Assembly: GCA_029379385.1 (NCBI GenBank)
Contig: CM055606.1
Span: 15,897,142-15,961,141 of the forward strand
From: Quillaja saponaria
Lineage: Eukaryota > Streptophyta > Magnoliopsida > Fabales > Quillajaceae
Reading direction: 5' to 3'
Length of the DNA stretch: 64,000 nt
Part shown: positions 10,671 through 27,600 of the stretch, in pieces
Layout: every line of letters starts with the position of its first letter
How positions within the stretch are numbered: the first letter of the stretch is position 1
Made by a program: the position numbers and the translations under genes
Notes under the pieces: model-generated
Databases searched by the model: none
The model's input: the letters and a program-made list of their open reading frames with translations, nothing else
Told to the model about the DNA's origin: nothing

Positions 10671-12030
10671 TTTTTCAACATGACTCATGTTATAGAGGAG
10701 AGAATATATATTTTATGAAATAGTAATTTTTTTTTTCAGCGTGTCATTTTGATTACAATCTAAAAGTTTAGAGAAACTCAAAATTTATGAGGTAAAAGAA
10801 TATTTATTGAATTTTATATAAGAAAAAAATGTTATGAATTATTCTCTTACATCAAAATACATTACAATACATCTTAACACACGCGTCACAAGAAAAAAAA
10901 AAATGTTTTGAGCAACCTAAACGTAAAGCATCAAAATTAACTCAGAAAGACAATTTTAAAAATAAATAAAAATAAATGACAGTTTATAATCTGATCCTGA
11001 AAATTCTACCACCTCTTGTTGACATAGATCTCTTTATAAATATAATCTACGATCAATTTATTACACTCATGAATGGCTTGTTTGGATACATGGATTTCCA
11101 ATCCTAAAACTTAAATGTGCAGATAATATTGTAGCATAATTGCCAAACAATATAGATAATGATTAAGAAATATTATCCTATTTGTACCAAGATAGTAATA
11201 CTATTATAGATTTTCTTAACATTCTAATTAAACATAGCATATCTAACCAAAACCATAATGCAGCCCACAAGATTACAGTCGCAGTAGCTGGTTTTTTCAA
11301 ATTTTAAAACCTACAAAAGATTCAATGAATCCCCTAAAACTTTCATCTATAAATGGCTGTCAACCTCATGCTAATTTAGACACATGTTGTCAATGTTCAA
11401 AAACTATTTGTATCTCTCTTTTCTGATGACAAAAGTCATGATAGTTTCCTGAGAAAGTTGAAGAGAAATGTGATAATATAAGGATGCTATACAGGATGCT
11501 TATTATATTCTCAACATCAAATCAATGATACATCAAAAGGTATAATTTTTAATATTAGTAATAAAATTCTCCACAATTTAGTCTATTATTTATGTATGTA
11601 TATCTATTTCTTTCACTTTCAACTTTGTTACATGTTGTTCTTTGTTTCTTAAAATTCATAAATAACAAGATGATACCATATATATATTATGCAGTAAAAG
11701 TCACCTCCCAACGAAGAAGATGAGCTCAGTTAAGAATTCACAAGATTATATATATCAAGGGCGTTGCATCAAAGGAGCGTCTCATTTTTCTTGTTCCGGA
11801 TGGAGGACTTGCTTGCCAATCATATGTAGGACGATGTAGTTTATGTAGGTACAAATTAGGTTGTGGATCAAAGGGATAATTGTAAGAAATCATGTAATCT
11901 GATCTTATTAATTTCGTATTAAAGGTCTTTTTTGTTGTTGTTATAGTAGGATGATTAGACTGATAATATTTATGTTAATCAAATATCATATTACAATGGG
12001 GTTCACAACTCAGTAATATTACAGTTTTAT
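10670..12030 (+). repeat. B-type cassette, copy 3
   Basis: This block is collinear with 6,200-7,130 and additionally retains an ORF-like part. After the TATA box (about 11,346-11,354), a degenerate exon 1 (about 11,437-11,540) still ends in 'caaatcaatgata'. A further block (about 11,700-11,875) contains paired cysteine codons (C-x2-C) in one frame. Stop codons break all frames. The tail 11,885-12,030 is repeated directly at 6,970-7,130. Confidence 0.55.
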
Positions 12031-12044
12031 TTGAGGGCACTAAG

Positions 12045-13640
12045 TCGAAGCCTCTCTTCACGGTTGATTAAATTCATCCCTAAATCAATTCATAATATTG
12101 AAATTTTATTCTCATTATATTGAATTAATCTAAGTTGTTAAAATTTAATAATACACATGTCATTAATATAGTTTATTAGATGAAAAGTATACAACTCAAA
12201 TCATTGAGGAAATTAACATTTTTGTATTGTTGTTCATTCTCAATCCACTAATTTTCAGCTTTTGTTATATTTTGCCATTGTAGTGTAAAGTATGTTATTT
12301 TTAATTTATTACAAATAGATCATTTGTTAACAGAGGTGGATATATTCAGACATTTTTTCTCATTGGAAGGCACCTAACATATACTAATTGATGGACAAAA
12401 TGACTATTTATCAATAAGTATTCATGAGTTTTTTCTTTTTAACTTTCTAGATTAAATAATAATCATTTAAATTTTTAAATGAATATGATACAATATTTTA
12501 AGAAAGAATCATTGTTTTTTTTTAATATAAGTATTAAAAATAACAAAATTTATCGCATTGTGATACAAGGTAAGTATTTACTTGATAAAACAAGTGAATC
12601 AACCTAAAATCATTCTCTTGAAAAAAATAAAATAAAAAAATAACCCTCTCAAATCATTCAAGATAAAATAATATATATATTCAAGATTTGTGTCACTCTT
12701 ACTTTTTTTTTTTCTTTTTTTTCCCCAATATGGCTCAAATGAAAAATATTTTTAATAATAAAATCATGTCAAAAGGTTAGTTAGATCTATTTCCTGAAAA
12801 AATTATAAAAAAGTTTGAATAAAAATCAATGTGACAACTTATTGACTTATAGTAGTAATAGTTCCAAAAAAAAAAATATTGGAGGCAAAATTTGACAAAA
12901 AATTTAATTTCTCAATTAGATATATAAGTAAATAATTTTTTCTCATTTTTATATTATTTTGTGGGAACAAAATTGTTTCATTAAAATTTTAATAGCATCA
13001 AAATTAATGTTTTGTCCAAATTTTAGTAGGGATATTTGAGTTTATTTCACAATTTTATCAATAATTACATTATATTTATGAACAACTTTTAAAATTCAGT
13101 AGAGTTAGCTATACCCACTGAAAATCCGTCTCTGTTTGTTAATATGCGCATGTTGTCATCTCAAACACTATAGTTGGTAGTTTTGGGAGTACATGAGATC
13201 AATATGAATCTCCAACAATTGTTTTTAATTGAAATTTAGAAAAGAAAATTGAACAATGAATAATCCTTGCGAGGTAGGATGCAAGAATGATCATTTAATC
13301 TACTTTTCAAGAGCAAGTCATCCTATTATAAGTTGGCAAGGTTAAATTAATAGATGATTCAAATCTCAACATCGAATGATTATTTTTATTTTTTTGATTT
13401 GACAATGATATTTTCTTTTTTATTATAAGTTGTATCTCTATCTCAGCGTGTTTAAATACAATATAATATAGCTAAATTGTGAACCCGCTAAAATATGATA
13501 TTTGATTGAGATAAATATTTAGAGTACATGAATTCTTACAATTATTCCTCTTACCCATAATCTAATTTGTACCTACATAAACTACATCGTCCTACATATG
13601 ATTGGCAAGCAACTCCTCCATCCAGAACAAGAAATATGTT
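12045..13640 (-). repeat. Right arm of the large inverted repeat
   Basis: This is the reverse complement of about 6,970-8,420 in mirrored order. At its outer end (13,560-13,640) it continues as the inverse of 11,800-11,880, a piece of B-type copy 3 that is missing from the left arm. The right arm therefore derives from a more complete B-type copy. No gene is seen inside the arm. Confidence 0.65.
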
Positions 13641-14100
13641 AATTTCCACAATGATTCGAGTTGTAAACATTGTAAATGACATGTGTATTATTAAATTTTA
13701 ACGACTTAGATTAATTCAATATAATGAGAATAAAATTTCAATATTATGAATTGATTTAGGGATGAATTTAATCAACTGTGGAGAGAGACTTCGACTTATT
13801 CCTCTATTATTCTCCCTAGAATTTGTTTGGACACAAAGGAAAAAGCAATTCTTCTAACTTAATTACTTAACTATGATGAGGATATTATAAGATAGTTTCC
13901 AAACAACATAGATAAGGATAAAAATAATAATAAATAAAAAATTACCCTAATTAAGATTCCATGCATTGTACATAGTCCCACCTAACCACCCTATTAGCAG
14001 TATATAGCACACAACATCAGTGCATGCTTCATAGTCAGCCTCTGTTTTTCTCTCAAAATCTTAAGTCGTAGCTGTCTGTCTAATTGTGACAGAGATAGTC

Positions 14101-14519
14101 ATGGTCCACGTCGAACTGGTCTCGGATGAAAGTGATGATGATGGCGATTCTCGTAGAGGAACTGATCATCTATTTATCATCGAATCAATGATTTACTAAA
14201 GGTAGGATAGAAATTGTTGTTTCATAAGTCTTTTAATGGTTTTTTTTTCATGAATATACAATATACTATTATATGAATCTAAACCCTAAATATGCTTTAA
14301 AAAACTAACAGAAAAAATTTAATTGCTTTGCAGATTCATACAGCTTGTGTGGATCACAGCTTGTGTAGAAGATCTTCTTGGTATGAATTCAATGAATCTA
14401 CTGGGGGTTCAACCGCACAGGCTTTCCGGCGAATACCTTCCGTTTCCGGCAGAAAATGGTCAGGATTTGCTTACTCCTGTTGTTTTATGGTGATGACAAG
14501 ATGGGGAGGCTCGGGATGA
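14101..14519 (+). pseudogene. A-type short gene or relic, copy 3
   Basis: The ATG at 14,101 opens 32 codons (MVHVELVSDESDD...) ending at TAA 14,197-14,199, next to the same AG/GTAGGA donor-like site. The second block from 14,335 carries the 16-bp duplication seen in copy 2 and is open to TGA at 14,517-14,519. The family is unrecognised. The reading frames of the second block differ between copies 1, 2 and 3 because of small indels. Confidence 0.35.
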
Positions 14520-14877
14520 TTTCATACAACAGTTTATAGATTAGCTATTTACCAGATTCTATGTATTAATTCTAGTTTTATGTATTTTTTTTTTATTTAT
14601 AAAGAGTTCGTACAATTAATTACTGTATTTTTATTTTATTTCATTTTATTTGTAAAAAGCTTGACAACAAATAATAGTAAATCTTGGTTTTTACTCTTAG
14701 TCTTTTGTTTTGATACATGAGAAATTATTATATTTTTTTTTTTGTTATTTTCAATTTAGTAAAAATTAACATAACACCATGTCTAATAATATTGTGGAAC
14801 CTCTTTGCTTAAAACCTCATTGCTCAACTGATAAAGCAAATCTTATTTGAATCCAAATTTTTGCTTTTAATTCCTTT

Positions 14878-15602
14878 TAGTTTTCAAGTCCCTAGATTGA
14901 GTCGGACAAAAACTGAGTATATGGAGTACAATTTCAGTGAAATTAGAGGAGGCTCGAATGAAATAATTTTGGACAGTCAGATATTTCCTACAAAGAATGT
15001 GTTTAAGTATTTAGGTTCATTTATACAAAAAGATGGCGTAATTGAGCATGATGTAAACCATAGGATCAAGGCAGGGTGGGTGAAGTGGCGAAATGCTTTG
15101 GAGAGTTTTATGTAATTCTAAAATCCCGAATAGATTGAAATGAAAATTTAATAAGACGACAGTGAGACTAGCTATACTGTATGGTACCAAATATTGGGTA
15201 GTTAAAAGCAACACTCCCATAAGTTAGGAGTAGTCAAAATGAGAATGTTGAGATAGATGACTGGACATATAAGAAATGATTGAATAAGGAATGAAGAGAT
15301 CCGTAAGAATGTGGAAGTGCCCTATTGAGAAGAAAATGAAGGAGAATCGCCTACGTTAGTTTGGACATATCCAACGTCAGCCAATAGACCCAGTAATTAA
15401 GAAAAGTGACTTGGTACAGGTGTCAAGTGTTAGATGTGGTAAGGGGAGACCGAAACTTACATGGGGGACAGTCATTGAGAAAGATATGGTTATTCTAAGA
15501 ATTACTGAAAATGTTGTCTCAGATCGATACAAATGGAAGAAAATGATTTATATAACCGACCCTAACTAGTTTGGGATTTAAGACTTAGTTAATTGAGTTG
15601 AG
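14878..15602 (+). mobile_element. 5'-truncated LINE fragment (RTE-like, reverse-transcriptase C-terminus)
   Basis: A frame at about 14,885-15,115 encodes the familiar plant LINE segment LSRTKTEYMEY...FKYLGSFIQKDG...DVNHRIKAGWVKWR. After frameshifts the remainder (to about 15,590) still shows the downstream C-terminal region and ends with the typical 'DP..LG' stretch and a short TTGA-type tail. A 9-bp sequence AATTCCTTT occurs just before (14,869-14,877) and just after (15,603-15,611) as a candidate target-site duplication. The paralogous copy at about 9,490-9,530 lacks the insert. The element is dead: truncated and with several frame breaks. Confidence 0.8.
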
Positions 15603-16069
15603 AATTCCTTTCAAATTCAAAAAAGCATATCAACTCTAAAAAAGATGATGGTTAATATTACAATACATGATGCTTTCTTATTTATTGACAATGTGAAAAC
15701 TATTTACAATGACAATAAATTAAATTTTAACTTAAAAAATTATACTCTAGATGCTCATAAGATTGATGTCATAACATCACCCTACCTAATTTATGAGATG
15801 TCTAATCTTATACCACTTTTAGTATATTATAATTCCTTGTTTTCCGCATTACCGGAAAGAATTTTTTAACTAGTAAAAAAAATTTATTACTATAATTAAT
15901 CATGATTTTAATATTATATAATGCTACATAAATTATAATTTAACAAATTTTCTTAAAACACCAGTTAAAATAAAAAACTAACAAAAAATCTTGAATGACA
16001 ATGGACAAATAATCGAGTAGTTGCCATCTACTGTTGTTGAATGTGGGTCAGACCTAATAATTTTCTTTT

Positions 16070-16688
16070 TATTATTTTTTTAACGTGTTATAATGCACTA
16101 TAATAACTTTAATTTTCTAAAAATTGAAATATTTTTAAAATTTTAACTATTCAAAATAAATGATTCTGTCTCAAGGTCGTCACACCCTCATCAATGTATA
16201 TCAAGATTCAAAAGCTATAATCAGTTGTGAGTTCAATTATAGTAAATTTTATATGCTTTTCATTATAAATTTATAAATAGGTTATATAATTTAATTTTAA
16301 AAAGAATATATCTAATTGTAAATGAACGAGAAATGAATTAATTGACGGGACATGAACTAGAAATGTTCGATATCAGTAAGCCTGAGCCAGGAAAATATAT
16401 ACTAGAAATAATAAAGAAAAGATGAACTACTTTCCTCTTTGTACAAAGGATGCAAACTAAAGTAGCTATTCCCTATAATATTCCTGGGTCAAAATTGAGA
16501 GTATAAAACAATAATGAGAAGCACAGACGCAAGGGAGTTGTATGAGAAAATACACAAAACCTAAACTAATTTTTCGTATGGACATTTTTAGTGTGATGAG
16601 TGTCAGTTGACAATATGTAAAATAAAATAAGAACACTTTCTTTCTTTCTTTCATTTTTGCATGTCATGACTTACATAAGGGTGAGTGT
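16070..16688. other. Spacer, 3' flank of the RAF-like kinase gene
   Basis: AT-rich, with no gene. It includes a short TTTC repeat at about 16,637-16,653. The 3' UTR of the minus-strand kinase gene should occupy its right part. Confidence 0.5.
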
Positions 16689-22837
<6,149 letters not shown>

Positions 22838-23658
22838 AGTTAGAAAACAAATTCCAATTTATATATAGCTAGCTGCAAGCAAAAAGCTTTGGCCTTCTGA
22901 GTCTTCACTTTTTTTTAGAAGTGTTTATAAGACAACTTCTTTTTTAATCCTCAGAGATGAGTCTTCACTTCTCAATGTCTATTTACAATAATTTCTTGCA
23001 AGTGTTTCTCCAAATTTCAGCTAAATAATGGTTTCAGAATATTGCTCCTATATGCTACCACAACCGTGAAATATCCAGTTAGGTCTCTCATCCTTTGCTC
23101 CAGAGCTTATTTATGCTAGTAAGTTGTTTTGGACCCAAGAATTGTCAAAACTTACATTCTGTACAAAATCTTTGACGGGTCCTGTAAATAATCTCCGTCA
23201 CTTCATAATTAGCTCCAAAATATGAAATAATTATTTAAAACCTTCAAGAACAATCAAAAGATAAACTTTGCTTACATGTCCACACAATAAATTGAATAAA
23301 TAGAAAAAATTGAACTGCATTTTCAGTATTCATTCCTTTTCAAAAGCATTAGAAGGAAATTTCTCAACCTCAAAAATCCAAAAGGATCATACATAATTTA
23401 TTGTACAATTAACCCACACGGAAACACAGAAGGGAATGTAAGAAGCAACAAAAAATTGTTTATGAAACAGGTACCTGTTTGGTTGTGGAGGTCTTTGTTA
23501 TAAGCAAGGAATTCAGCTCCAGCGGTTGCTGCATTTGAAATTCAAGCTCTAGGGATCGATCATGAGGAACCCAGAAGAGAAAAATGGAGTCTGACTTGGG
23601 GTTTCGTTCCGACCAAAGGCCGGGTTTGTTTGTGAGGTGAGCATCAGGGGAGAGAGAA

Positions 23659-23689
<31 letters not shown>

Positions 23690-23760
23690 GAGTTGCATGA
23701 GGTTCGGAGTTCAAATGCAGACATTGGAAAGCTATATTTGCTTAAAAATAGCGCGGCATT
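22838..23760 (-). promoter_or_regulatory. 5' leader of the kinase gene with putative UTR intron and GA repeat
   Basis: On the minus strand a donor (AAACAG/GTACCTG, exon end about 23,475) and an acceptor (TTGCTTGCAG, next exon from about 22,872) fit a 5'-UTR intron of about 600 bp, leaving about 35 nt of leader before the ATG. The upstream leader exon (about 23,475-23,700) contains an uninterrupted GA/CT microsatellite at about 23,664-23,692. No coding sequence is proposed here. Confidence 0.5.
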
Positions 23761-24635
23761 TGGACAAGAAAAGCAGCCAAGGGTCTCTAATAGTTAACTA
23801 CCTTAAAAAACGTTTCTCTAGATTTTCTATTGAGAAAAAAATATCTGCCATGCATCTCTTCTTGTTGTTGTTTTTTTTTTTTTTTTTTTTTTCTAAAATG
23901 TTATAAAAAATTAAAATAAAATAAAAAATAAAAAATATACATCTAATCTGTTCTTTTGCTAAGAATTAAGAAAAACAATTAAACATCAAACTCAAATTCC
24001 CTTTGATATTTATCTTAGCCAAAAAATCTCTTCTAATATTTACAATTCAAAAAACTTTTAATTTTGAAAGCATTTTAATATAAACAATTGTTTTGGGTTT
24101 TTTGCAGAATTGACAATGGAGGAAATAGAGGTAATACTACAGTAACATCAAGACTTGTAAAATGGAAGATAAAATAGGAAATGAACTATAAAAGGTAAAT
24201 GTAATAAATGCAATGCTAGGTAGATAGCATTATCTTTCACTATTTATTTGTTGGGTTTGTATTTAAGGGAATCTTTGAAACTTTGGAGAATTTAGAACTG
24301 TTAGAGGATTGGTGCCATAGGTTAGTTTGCAAATAGAGTACTTTCACCAAACATGCCATTATAGAATTATAGAAATATTGTTACCAAGCTCAAAACCAAA
24401 TGAAGAAGCATAAGTTTGATATCTATTATCATGCTTAAAACCAAGGTAATATGATGACACAATCATCAGTTTAACAACGTTAATCTGTAATCACAACCCA
24501 CTGAAAAGAAGAAAAGAGAATAATAGGGCGATGAAAAGTTGTGGTGACCCAAAATGAAAGGCATCAGGGTAGTAATCTGGAGAACACTAGAATGGTGGAG
24601 TCCACCGTGTAACGTGGCTTTTGCATATCTTGAGT
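23760..24635. other. Spacer between the kinase gene and the KAB1 3' end
   Basis: AT-rich intergenic DNA with a 25-nt T-run near 23,868-23,892. It contains the promoter side of the kinase gene (right to left) and the KAB1 3' UTR. No further gene is seen. Confidence 0.5.
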
Positions 24636-27600
24636 CTACCTATATGAATCAGGTCGCTTTGGCTTGCTTTGAACAACAGCCTCAATCTTCTCCATCACAG
24701 CAGGAGTTAATAATGGAATGACATCAATTGCTTTCATGTTCTCTTGGATCTGAAGCAAAGGAAAACAGTAAAATGACTGCCTGTTGAAATCATCAATAAT
24801 AAGATAAGAAATCACTTCTCTAAACAGAGAAAAGAGGGATTTTCAAAGCCCAAATTGAGGTATAGAGTAACATCAAACTAACATAGAATGAGATACTAGC
24901 AGATGTTAAAAGCCATTGCACTGATTGAAAATTGCAACATGCAAATACTTACTAATTAAAAGGATGAAAAAGCATGAAGCGATGATGCATGGTTAATGGA
25001 AAGAAGATCTAAATAGTAATTGACACATAAAATCTCACACGAATGCTCCGTGGATAAAAGGACTGGCACATCTTTACCTTGTTAAAAGCAGTACTTCAAA
25101 GTATATTATTACGGTTTCTTAGAATCAAATACTTTACAATATGGCTAATCAGATTCAGGGAATAACTAGGACTAGCGGCATGTCACATATAAACTACTGT
25201 AACAGTTAGATTATAATATTTCTGGCGAACTTGTATATCTTACCATCATCACAATCTTACCTACTCATCTATTGTTTATGTTTGTCTTTTATTCTAATTA
25301 TTGACACATTTTTATACACCTGTGAAATCCTAAATACTATGTATATTCCTTTCTAATTTCTAATTCTATCACTAAGAATGATGCATCTAGTTTTTCTCCC
25401 ACCATTTTTTCCACTTCTAACAAGTGTCAATTACTAAAAATGGTGACCTGTGTTCAGTACACTATCATGGGTATCAGCACCAGATGGTTACAATTGAACA
25501 GTTTTAAGTTTCTGTTTTCTCTTTTGTCTGGTCGGTTTATAATTATGCTTCCAAATTCCAATACACACACAAGATCAAGTCATCAAAATAAGTCAGCCAT
25601 GAAATTAAGTTAGAAATAAGTACTTTCTAATTCTATGCCTTCTAGATCCTAGTCATAAAAGTTTCGGTCTTAGTCTGCTCTGACTACAGCCTCTTTCCTG
25701 ACATGGATACCTTCAAATACTCAATCACAATAACCAACTTGTTTCATCTTCAATACTATAAATATAAATGCCAGTTGGCTTCAAAAGACATGCAGCTTGT
25801 GTCCATCACAAGACCAATTGTCTCTCTTTTATTTGACTAAACATCAAGCATCAGCTGACCGGACGTTTGATTTCTGTATGGTCATATGAAACTGAAATGG
25901 GAAGTTTAGAAACTACTTCACCTTTTCCCAATTGACTTCAAGACATTGTTGTAAGAAGGAAGCGTAGACACTAAAGAAGCACACCTTGGACACATTCCAT
26001 AAGTATAAAAAAAGAATGGGAAAGAACAACCGGTACACAATGTAATAGTCTTTATCTAAAAATTCAAAAGAAAAAAGGATTTGCTTCCATCCCCAATTTT
26101 ATTTTATTTTTTCAAGAAAAGGAACAAATCAATGACATATAACAAAACAAAATAGCACCTATAAGCCATGCTATTCCAACAACTAATGCATCTACGTAGA
26201 GTAAGACGATATAAAAAGAAAACGAAAAAAAAGATTAGTCCAGTGTTTATAACTAACCTGTGATTCCTTTGTAGCACCAGTAATAACTGCCGAGACATTA
26301 GGATTTGCAGCGCACCATGCAATTGCAAGTTGAGATAATGGTACACCTAGTTCATCTGCTATTGGCTTTAGCCCATTAACCTTTTTCAGCACATCATCAA
26401 CAAGTGATCGATTGGCCAGATTCTAAATATCAATTAAGAAAAAAGAAAACACATGTTAAATTCTAATCAAAGAAATGGGGTTGTTATCATGAAATGTTGT
26501 GAAACTGGAGTGATATTAATAGTTAATTAAAATCATTGAAGAAGGAAGCCAACAAGAAACAATCAAACAAAACTTCTAATATACATATATATATATATAT
26601 TTTTTTCTATTCCAGGGGTGCGCCAAGCTCATGTTATAGTGCCAGGCATGGGTGACACTTGAAAGCCCCAATAGCAAGCTATTGTCATGGGCTTTCCCCC
26701 TCAAAAATTACATTGGATATTAAAATGATAAGAACAAATTCTACACATTATCTTGGCCAAAAGGCTGATAAAGTTACACAAAATTTCTAAATTGAAATGT
26801 AATTGGATGGAAAAAATGATCCACGGGTTTTGGTTTTATAAACTCATACAAAAAATATAAAAATAACAGATAACCAGTTACTCTCATAAGTAAGATCACA
26901 ACATGAAGAACATGTTGCTCGGATAAACAAGGTCATCACGTCAAAGATGATTGTAACATCATCATATCATTCCAAAAGATTGAGGGGTTGATATTTATAT
27001 AATGATAGATGAATACATTAGAACATAAATATGCAACTTTACAAAGGGAGTGATAGGTTACAGAAAATATCACCCAAATATTTTGTGTTCAAAAAAGAAT
27101 GCATGTTTCCTTTTTCTTTAGAGACTCTTCCAATAAGAAACAAAAAAGAAGCAAAAATTATGCACCGCTCAATCTTGAGGAGAAGTTTAAGGAGAGGAAA
27201 CTTAAAAGCTAATAGAATTGTTTTTATATTTAGTCAATGATAACGTGCATGATAAAACAGAAAATTGAATTCATAATTGCGCTCCAATATACATCCCATG
27301 AAGAGTTTTACCCTAAAGAAATTACTGACATAGATTATCAACCCAAGAAGAACATAAGGGGCAGGAGAAAAAGATTCCTGTCAACAGAATCACAAAATCC
27401 AAATTAAGTCTTACTTTGTAATTCTCCAATGCAAATCGGCTGTCAGGTGGTATAGATCCCTTGTTGTACTTTCCTGTGAGCACTCCAGACGCAAGTGGAC
27501 TCCAGGTAGTCAGACCCAGGCCATAGTTGCTGTAAAGAGGGAGGTACTCAGACTCAACCTATATCCGCGTAAAACATGGTGAGAAGTGACAGTATAAGGC

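Larger units (their letters stand above)
13690..16070 (+). repeat. A-type cassette, copy 3 (interrupted by a LINE)
   Basis: A direct copy of 8,290-9,960. The junction block 13,690-13,830 ('aattcaatataatgagaata', 'attcctctattattctccctagaatttg') matches 8,290-8,450. Upstream motifs (TATATA about 14,000-14,006, GCATGC about 14,022-14,027), the exon-like blocks and the distal block (15,645-15,869) are retained. The LINE fragment at 14,878-15,602 is the only large insertion. Confidence 0.75.

Noticed and set aside
23663..23692. GA run considered as a CRISPR-like or regulatory array
   Set aside because: It is a simple dinucleotide microsatellite in a 5' leader, without spacer structure.
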